NCBI GenBank assembly: GCA_032716605.1
Contig: CM064512.1
Coordinates: forward strand, 30,021,038-30,085,037
DNA from: Paralithodes platypus
Taxonomy: Eukaryota > Arthropoda > Malacostraca > Decapoda > Lithodidae
Direction of reading: 5' to 3'
Length of the DNA: 64,000 nucleotides
A model generated the notes under the pieces. That model was not told the origin of the DNA and searched no databases. It was given only the letters and a program-made list of their open reading frames with translations. Of this stretch, positions 56,700 through 64,000 are shown in pieces. The translations under genes were made by a program, and so were the position numbers. Position 1 is the first letter of the stretch; the number at the start of each line of letters is the position of its first letter.

Positions 56700-58310
56700 A
56701 CACTATCAGAACCTTATTTCTGTCACCTATCCTGTCTCTCCAATTCGGCCTTCTGAACCCCCCAGCCGGCAGCGCTTGTGGCATTTTGGCGCTGCCTACT
56801 GGTTGCCTCTACGGCAGTACTTCCTTGATTTCCCATGGAATTATTTTTGCTTCCGTGGCCGGGGACCCTCAGAGAGTGCCGAGCGCATTACTGAGGTAAT
56901 CCTTTCAGGCATAGAAGAATACATCCCATTCTCTTTCTCTCAGTATAATGAAAACAAATCTTGGTTTACTCACGCTTGTTCTACTGCTGTTCCCAATAAG
57001 GAGGAAGCATTCAAACGGTACCATCCATCGCATTCAAACTCAAGAATCCTATACTTTTTTATGTCTCTGCTCGGAGTCAAGCCAAATCTGTTCTACGACT
57101 CACTCGCCAAAAACTCTTTCATCAATAACAAATTATCTGAACTATCCAACTCTAGCTCTTCCCAAGCTTTCTGGCATCTAGCCAAAAACCTCTCCAACAG
57201 TTTAACTTCCACGTTATTTCCTCCTCTTTTCCACTCTGATGGTACCACCATCACCTCTTCCTCTGACAAAGCTGAACTATTCACTCAAACGTTCGCTAAA
57301 AACTCCACTTTGGCTGATTTCGGTGCTATTCCTCCATCTCTACCCCCCTCTCACTTACTGTACTTCATAATATATTCTAAGGATGTACTCTCGGCCCTTT
57401 TTGGGATTATAACGAAGAAAGCATACGGACCGGACGGTGTTTCTCCTGTTGTACATAAAAACTGTTCTTCCGTGCTGACTCCCTGCCAAGGCAAACTCTT
57501 TTGTCTCTGTCTATCCTCTAATGTGCTTATTTCTTGCTGGAAGTTTGCTCTTGTTCAACCCGTCCCAAAGAAGGGTGACTGCAATCAACCCTTTAATTAT
57601 CGCCCAATTGCTCTTTTCTTGCATCTCTAAGGTTTTTAAAGTATTCTTGCCTCAAACATTCTTAAGCATTTATCTACCCATAATCTACTTACAGATCACC
57701 ATTACGGTTTCATTAAGGGCCGCTCTACTGGTGATCTCCTTGCTTATGTTACTAACTCTTGCTTATCCTCCTTTCGGGACTTTGGTGAGACTTTTTCTGT
57801 TGCTCTAGTCATTTCGAAAGCCTTCGATAGAGTCTGGCATAAGTCTTTAATTTCCAAACTATCCTCCTTCAGTTTCTATCCCTCTATCTGTGCCTTTGTC
57901 TCTAATTTCCTTTCAGATGGCTCCATAGCTGCACTTGTGGACGGCCATCGTTTACTTCTTCAACCTATCAACTCCGGTGTTCCTCACATATCTGTCCTGT
58001 CTCCAATTCTCTTCCTTCTTTTTATCAATGATCGCCTCAACTGTACTTCCAGTCCCATCCACTCATCTGCTGATGACTCTACCTAACACTATTCAACTAG
58101 TTTTTCACATAAACCCAGTATGCAAGCACTCCAAAACAAACATAGCGAGGCCATAGAATGCCTGTCTTTCCATCTTTCAATTATCTATGATTGGGGCAGA
58201 GAAAATCTTGTTACTTTCAACGACTCCATATCTCAGTCTCTCCCTCTATCTATCCATCACAATCTTCCACAAGACCATCAACTTCACTTTAATTCTGTTC
58301 ACCGCTATCA
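56700..58310 (+). pseudogene. I/Jockey-like LINE, endonuclease-RT linker and RT
   Basis: The first 331-codon frame (from 56635) covers the linker (RYHPSHSNSRILYFFMSLLG, SSSDKAELFTQTFAKNS) and the RT start (KKAYGPDGVSPVVHKNCSS, LVQPVPKKGDCN). After a stop and a shift near 57628 comes motif A VALVISKAFDRVWH, with Val in place of the catalytic Asp. It continues with INSGVPHISVLSPILFLLFI and motif C SADDST. IYDWGRENLVTFN marks the thumb region. It ends near 58310 at a junction with unrelated sequence. Same family as 39815-41460. Confidence 0.85.
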
Positions 58311-58522
58311 GACATTAGGTTAATAACAACATTCTTAAACAAATGATGCTGTGCAATGTCTTTGGCATGGTATTCTTCCTCTATTTTGTTGGTGTGGTTG
58401 ATACACTTTCGCCAATTGTCTGGAGTAATCTTGCTTAGAGCATCATTAGAGCCTCTTTTCAAGGATTGATCTCCATTAAAGTATCTTTTCTTTACTTCAT
58501 TTTTCAGCTGGTCCCGTATCAA
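58289..58522 (-). pseudogene. C-terminal fragment of a DDE-type transposase (tentative)
   Basis: 77 codons on the minus strand: IRDQLKNEVKKRYFNGDQSL, SKITPDNWRKCINHTNKIEE, EYHAKDIAQHH and an acidic-polar end MSDSGEQN. The ITP..W..CI.H..KIE.EY pattern resembles the C-terminal tail of Tc1/mariner-superfamily transposases found in many arthropods. The catalytic domain is absent and no terminal repeat is seen. It abuts the end of the LINE. Confidence 0.35.
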
Positions 58523-61046
58523 TTCAATTTGTATGTGACAGGGTATATATACGGTATTATATTCAGAGAACTAGGCAAATTATGGTTATGGTGTTACAGG
58601 TTTTTAAGTTTAAATCCCGTGTTTTCAGTCAGCTGGCTGTCAGGCACAGTGGCTGTTCAATGGAGCGTCATCCTCCCCACATTCTGCGAGCTACTCTTGT
58701 CCTTATTTTAATATTGCGAGACTTGGCTCGATGTAGGGGTGTGAATTGATGCTACAATATAAATAATTATGTGTTTTACCAGTGTTTAGATTAAGCAGAT
58801 TTCCTCCATGTTATGTTGTTTTATAAGACCCCCAACATTGTCCGAATGTGCAACTTGGCTTCCTGACTATGACAACTGATTATTTTTATATTTTTCAATA
58901 CTCTGGAAACTTGTGTGTCGATTTACGTACTAAATTATCATTTTAGGGAACACTATAAATTGCTTACTAATGCTTTAGATTATTGTATTGTCAAAACAAT
59001 CATTATCACGTATGTTGTTGATCAGAGGTTAGCTGTAAATAGCGACGAAATCAATCAGTCGTCAACAGCCTATCACGATCCCCGAAGGTTCAGTGTTGCC
59101 ATACAGGCCTGGTCAGATTAATTGGTCCCAACTAGTCCACAGGCCGTCACTGATCCTCAGGAGTAAATACATGAAAACTACTACAATACGATACCTGAAA
59201 GGCCTCCGTATTCGACACAGACAAACTTTATTTTCATTGAATGTGTTTTTCCTCACTTCATTTAAATTAATAACACAAATTAAGTAAATACAAAAAACTA
59301 ACCTTTTTAGCTTCCACCCCAACCCTTCATCTCACCCATACACCCACCACCGTCCGTTCCCCATCCCTTCCATCCCAACTTACCCAGCTCACATTTTGAT
59401 CAGGACCCGAGGAAATTGCTACTTTTAAGGCCCCAAAAAATAGAATCCAAGTGATTGATGATCCTACAGGTGCGGAGAAAGGAGGAGGATATTACACTTT
59501 CCTCAACTCTATTCCCACCACCTGGAATAGAGATGGTGGGGGAGGGGGAGGCTGGTTGGTAATTGAACCATCTGCAGAGATTAATCAGTAAAGCTTTTAA
59601 TGAGAAATATATAATAATGGGTATATTTTCTTACATGGAATAACTCGAGTGTCAAAAACTCTATAACCTACAACTTCGATGAGTTGCCCACAGACGCTTT
59701 GTTTAGTTGTTGACATCGAACCAAAAATATATATTGACGAATATATCACATACTTTTAATTATGAACTGCTTACTTTCATCCAATATATTTAACATTCGC
59801 TGAATAAGGTGTTTGATAATTCTAATATCAGAGAGCATTTTATAATATGTTAGTGAGTTAAATTTGCTTTCATTGCATATATTTCATTACTTAAAAATAG
59901 GATTTCAAAATCAGTTTACAATTGAAATTCGCACTGGGTATTACTTGAATAATATTTATAAATCAGTGGAGGTATTAAGTTACCAAAAAGTATTTGAAAA
60001 AAAAAAAATGTATTCATCAGCTTGAAGGTAATATGACTTGGGTTCATAACGTTTGAAGTTGGAGGATATTGAAGGACCGCTTAATCCATCTTTTGTAATA
60101 GGCTCTACTATATTAAGACATAACCTGGATCATGGCTGACTTACTTCATGGTTTTTGTATGAGGAATAAATTGTGTTTGTGTGTGTGTGCGTGGGTGTGT
60201 TGAATGGAATATGCCTTTGATGTATAGATTTAATTGTCTTTAATCTAAGAGTTTTGGCCCGTTGGGCCTAGTGGAATTGCTACTTGTGGGAATGGGAGAC
60301 ATACAATACTTTCAAAGCAATCAAATGTTGAGGATAGTGTAATATTATACTAAGAACGATTGCCTAAACTTCTTACATCTGGCATTGTGGGCACTTTAGT
60401 AATTATCATATTGCATCTATACAGCATCCTTATACAGTATATGAGAACGACTAAAGAACGACATCCCCATCCCTCAAACTCTTCTTCATTTCTCTCCTTC
60501 ATAAATGATGGAAGTAATGCCCACAGATTCCACAAAGTATAGGTGAGGTTCAATAGTGGGGATATCTTCCCCCGGTCGTTCTACTACATGTAATACTTCC
60601 TGCATTAAATATGCAAGATAAATTTATATTTTTGGCCACATGTCAGAGAAACCCTTGCCTTGTCTGTTAGAATGCAAACAATTTGATTGGCATGTTATTC
60701 TTCGCGATATTTGAAATGCAACCCTTCGATCTCGCCACTTTCAAACACCGCTGTATCATTGATAATAACAACTACTGGTGTACTAGAACCTAGTTTTCAC
60801 GAAGCTACCCAGAGCTCTGTCTGGTGCGTTATTTGTTTTTAGTAAGATATATACGGCCAAAATGCTACACCTTTGAGTATCAAAATCACACTGGAGTTAG
60901 TCGGTACACTTTTATTATAATACACATAGATGATGAGCTAAATGAGTCTCCCAGGATCCTGGGAGTGTCTACAAACAACTTGTTGTTTTGGTAAAGCGGT
61001 CCTGACCTCGGAGCACAGATTCACGGCTCAGCAGTAGGACCCTCAG
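58523..61046. other. No gene recognised; 18-bp palindrome at 60948-60965
   Basis: AT-rich. CTCCCAGGATCCTGGGAG at 60948-60965 is a perfect palindrome. A (GT)n tract lies at about 60175-60200. Frames of 60-81 codons are without domains. Confidence 0.45.
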
Positions 61047-61200
61047 GTAGGTATTGAAGTGGTGATATGTTCCTCCACTGGTGTGGCATTAGTAGAGTCA
61101 GAAGTAGGGTATTAAAGTGGTGATCTGTTCCTCTACTGGTGTGGTATTAGTAGAGTCAGAAGTAAGGTGTTGGATTGGTGTCTGGTCTTCCTCCAGTGAG
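61047..61200. repeat. 57/58-bp tandem repeat, about 2.6 units
   Basis: Units start at 61047, 61104 and 61162 (GTAGGTATTGAAGTGGTGAT, then GTAGGGTATTAAAGTGGTGA). Further TCTGGTA-rich partial repeats continue to about 61400. Confidence 0.8.
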
Positions 61201-61400
61201 GAGGTACATGGTAGGTAGCAAGAACAAAGATAAGACAGGTCACTGGTTAGTCTGGTATACTAGTAACTCCATGACTCACAAAACGTTACAATGGTAGTCT
61301 GGCCACTGGATGGCCTGGTAGTCTGGTACCTGTATGACTCACATGATGGCTGGGAGGTTTACATTCTGGAAACTCTGGTGGACTGGTAACTCTATGAAAA

Positions 61401-62060
61401 AGCAACTGCTTTCTGTCGATATGGTCTTTGCCATTCTCATAGGCGAATGGCGATGTCTGCAGAATGATAGGCTGTCTAGCTTGAAGACGTGACAAGTCTG
61501 TCGATCAATCATAGCCAACTAGTCGTATATATATATTTGAGAAGATTTAATTAAATCGACTTACAATTCATGGATAATGTTAAGGGTTTATGTTCATGAT
61601 GCAATGTGTGACGCCAGAAACAAAGAAAGACACATTAACTTAAACTTTAGTTTTCTCCATTGTCAGAGGAGGATACCGATCCAGTTATAAACCAGGTATC
61701 ATAACAAAAGGTATGTGATACGTGTTGATTCCAGGCAATCACCAAACCGTAGACTAGATCAACCTATTAGTTTATAATTTCACTGAGTGTGCTAGGGATG
61801 AGCTCAGTGCGTCATTCTCCAGTAAGCCACATATATATTGCATGCATATTCAACATGAAAGACAGACAAGCCACGAACCTATTGGTAGATAATTTTGCTT
61901 ACCATTTCTGATCAACTTCACTGCTCGCCCAGAGAAGATTAACAATAGTATGCTTTAACCAGCTTTATATTGTCATCAAACTCCATTTTGTACGGTAGCT
62001 GCTCCAAATCTATACCCTATGGTATTATTGAATGATACTGGCGGAAATAGTTACCAGAGG
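61401..62060. other. No gene recognised
   Basis: AT-rich, unique-looking. Confidence 0.45.
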
Positions 62061-62134
62061 CGCGTTCGGTAGACCTATCGTTTAGGGCCGATAGCTCTAC
62101 CGAACGCGATAGCCGCCGATTCGACGAATCGGCG
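62061..62134. promoter_or_regulatory. Cluster of perfect palindromes, possibly a transposon end or promoter
   Basis: A 13-bp perfect inverted repeat CGCGTTCGGTAGA / TCTACCGAACGCG (62061-62108) encloses TATCG/CGATA. It is followed by CGCCGATTCG-A-CGAATCGGCG (62114-62134). More CGAT motifs run to 62200. The block is CpG-rich in AT-rich surroundings. Confidence 0.4.
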
Positions 62135-62282
62135 ATCGAAAACGATTGCTGTTTTAGCTATCAGAGCGATCGGTCCTCGGAGGTTGATCGATTGATCGCC
62201 GAGAATGTAAACAAACCATTTTTGGCGCAATTTTTGACAGTTGTGACCACCTTAGTGACATTTGAAGTGACAGGGACTTATA

Positions 62283-62299
62283 ATGGATCCTCCAACTGC
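62283..62299 (+). other. Candidate first coding exon with splice donor
   Basis: ATGGATCCTCCAACTGC (MDPPT...) is followed immediately by GTAAGT, a strong 5' splice site, about 150 bp after the palindrome cluster. I could not find an acceptor that leads into a convincing second exon, so this is only a candidate for a host gene or DNA-transposon gene. Confidence 0.2.
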
Positions 62300-62301
62300 G
62301 T

Positions 62302-63231
62302 AAGTATTGGCATAAACTTTAGGAAATATAGAGGGATGAGTTAGCCACATACCATGTTTAAAATAAGACTGAAATTTTAATAAGGTAGGCTACTAGGAGC
62401 GCTAACATGTTATGGTAAGCAATTAGGCCTACAAAATCTAAAAATAATAAAAATAAATCCTAAAATAAGATTGATCCATTTAAAGCCTTGGTGTGTTGCT
62501 AATTGTTTAAAAATGTTCGTTATTCTAAGGAGTAGCCTATTTATAAAACTAGCCTAGCCTAATCCCAGATGATAGCCTAGTAGTGAGAGAGCTTTGAGCC
62601 TTTGACCTATTTCATACTAGGCTAGCCTAATTGCTGGATTACCTTTAAGGCCTACCTTATCTAAATTAATTTGACTACAAACTTAACCAATCTAACCAAA
62701 CGACCAAACTAACCTAACCCAACCCAACATAACCAACCTAACTCATTTTAGCTTAATGTAACTAAGCTAAGCAACCTAAATTAAACTCTCAACTTTAACA
62801 ACTAAGATAGGTTATTTAAGTTAGGATAGTTAACCCTGGGACTTGCAGACCTTTAAATTAAAATTAGCATAGGCCTAGGCCTAGCCTATTTTTCCCCAAT
62901 CCCAGCCATGGGCCATGCAGCCGCCAAACAGCGCAGTGCCACAATTAAGTCTAGCACTACCGTCCAGTAGCCAACAACTGAGCTCAGACCGCAGGAAAAC
63001 TGACACACCGTTCCAATGCCTCTCCCGCAGTAATTTCGCAGTAATTTCAAGATTTTGTGCGCAGTTTAAGGTGCATCAGCTGAGAAATGACAGTACACGG
63101 AGCCTAGTCGGGATTACTGTGAGTCTGAATATTTTGGGCAAGAATGTAGGGAAAATATCAAGGAAACCGGCCACAAATTTTCCTGGAAATTTGGAAGTCA
63201 CCCATCGAATGAACATAACCTATACATCATA
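62302..63231. other. No gene recognised; CCTAGC/CTAACC-rich stretch
   Basis: 62550-62900 is rich in short AGGCTAGCC and ACCTAACC words. A 106-codon frame (62915-63235) ends at the TTAA of MITE E and has no recognised domain. Confidence 0.35.
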
Positions 63232-63596
63232 TTAATATAAGTTTCAACTTTCGGAAAAACCGTTTTCCCCATTATCCAATAATCTTAAGATACGGCCCCC
63301 GATAGTGGGGACGGCTATGAAGTACAGGGAAATTGAGGGGTAAAAGACGAAAATAAGGGGTAATATTAGCCTAACCTAACCTTGTACCTGTATATTAGGT
63401 GGGGGCTGCCGCCCCCACACCCCCGCGGGCCCGCTGGTTTGGTATGTAATTAATAAAAGGTTGACGTCGCCAAAAAAACTTGAATGAAGTCTAGGTATCT
63501 GCAATCTTCAGCTTTGGCTGTGGATAACAGGAGGTAAATATTAACTTTTTCAAAGTAATTGAAAACGTGTTTTCCGAAAGTTGAAACATATATTAA
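63232..63596. mobile_element. TTAA-flanked MITE, type E (365 bp)
   Basis: Left TTAATATAAGTTTCAACTTT with CGGAAAA continuing, and right the inverted CCGAAAGTTGAAACATATATTAA. Arms are about 35 bp with few mismatches. Inside is a GTGGGGGC-TGCC-GCCCCCAC hairpin (63399-63418). No coding frame. Confidence 0.8.
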
Positions 63597-64000
63597 CCCG
63601 TACAGCCCCAGCGACGCGCCTGGCGCATCGGCGATGTATGTAACGCACAGCCCCAGAGACGCACCTGGCGCATCCTAATTGCGCCGACCGTAACCTCAGG
63701 TGTAGCCACTCAAGAGGGCTCAGATTTGTATGGGAACTGTGTACGTATCCCACGCAACCGTGCCGATGGTTGAAAACTCTCAAAGTCCACGTGCGTGCGC
63801 GTGAGCGCGCACTAACCTGTTTTTTGGGGGTAATTGCCTTCAAATTTTTACTCTTGTAAAATACGTTTTCGGGGGCTCTGTAGGACCATTTTTTAAGCTT
63901 TTGAGCGTTTTTTCGTGGTTTTTCCTTCATTCCTAACCCATTCGCTATTGTTTCTGGAATAAAAAAAAATTGAAAACCGGCCGGGTTCTGGTGAACAAAC
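63593..64000. repeat. Start of a further TTAA element, cut by the window end (tentative)
   Basis: It shares the TTAA of MITE E and begins TTAACCCGTACAGCCCCAG. A 45-bp unit (CAGCCCCAG..GACGC, CCTGGCGCATC) is present twice (63601 and 63646). The other end would lie beyond 64000. Confidence 0.4.

Noticed and set aside
62915..63235. 106-codon frame starting MQPPNSAVPQ
   Set aside because: No domain. It ends exactly in the TTAA of a MITE, and a splice from the candidate exon at 62283 into this frame could not be made to work.
1..64000. CRISPR array, bacterial operon or prophage
   Set aside because: No regularly spaced identical repeats with unique spacers, no ribosome-binding-site-led gene strings, and all coding signals are eukaryotic retroelements.

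Overview
The window looks like repeat-dominated intergenic DNA from an animal nuclear genome, most likely an arthropod and probably a decapod crustacean. That guess rests on dense microsatellites ((TA)n, (GA)n, (GT)n), many non-LTR retroelements, a BEL/Pao element, a Ty3/gypsy element and Penelope-like debris. I see no intact host protein gene, no rRNA and no convincing functional tRNA. There are only tRNA-like SINE heads and one weak candidate first exon near 62.3 kb. All long reading frames belong to transposable elements, and all carry stops or frameshifts.

Layout. 0-5 kb holds unique AT-rich DNA, a 211-bp mariner-type MITE (1.54-1.75 kb) and a retroposon with 13-bp target duplications (3.03-3.55 kb). 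5.1-15.4 kb is one old minus-strand LINE (CR1/L2-like) split by two insertions: a 632-bp TTAA-flanked MITE and a 7.3-kb BEL/Pao element with both LTRs and a 5-bp duplication. Fragments of other LINEs follow at 15.9-16.1 and 17.6-18.0 kb. 19.9-24.7 kb has a TTAA-flanked MITE, a GC-rich stretch and a decayed gag-like retroelement frame with another TTAA MITE inside it. 27.2-28.4 kb is a 5'-truncated LINE reverse transcriptase. 29-30 kb has three TTAA MITEs of one family. 30-36 kb has LINE and Penelope-like fragments, a long hairpin and an 18-bp minisatellite.

36.2-39.6 kb is a nearly full-length CR1-like LINE with an SGNH-esterase ORF1 end, endonuclease and RT. It lies between two pieces of an I/Jockey-like LINE (35.8-36.2 and 39.8-41.5 kb). 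46.2-55.5 kb is a 9.3-kb Ty3/gypsy-type element with 1.8-kb LTRs, whose integrase is encoded before the reverse transcriptase (Gmr1-like order). 56.7-58.3 kb is another I/Jockey-like LINE joined to a DDE-transposase tail. 58.5-64 kb is mostly unique, ending in a palindrome cluster and two abutting TTAA elements.

The main biological story is layered insertion. In three places an insertion can be proved from the sequence alone, because the older coding frame continues across the duplicated target when the insert is skipped (5.6/6.26 kb, 6.39/13.73 kb, 23.1/23.33 kb). TTAA-bounded non-autonomous elements of at least five terminal-repeat types recur throughout, which suggests long-running activity of piggyBac-like transposases encoded elsewhere.
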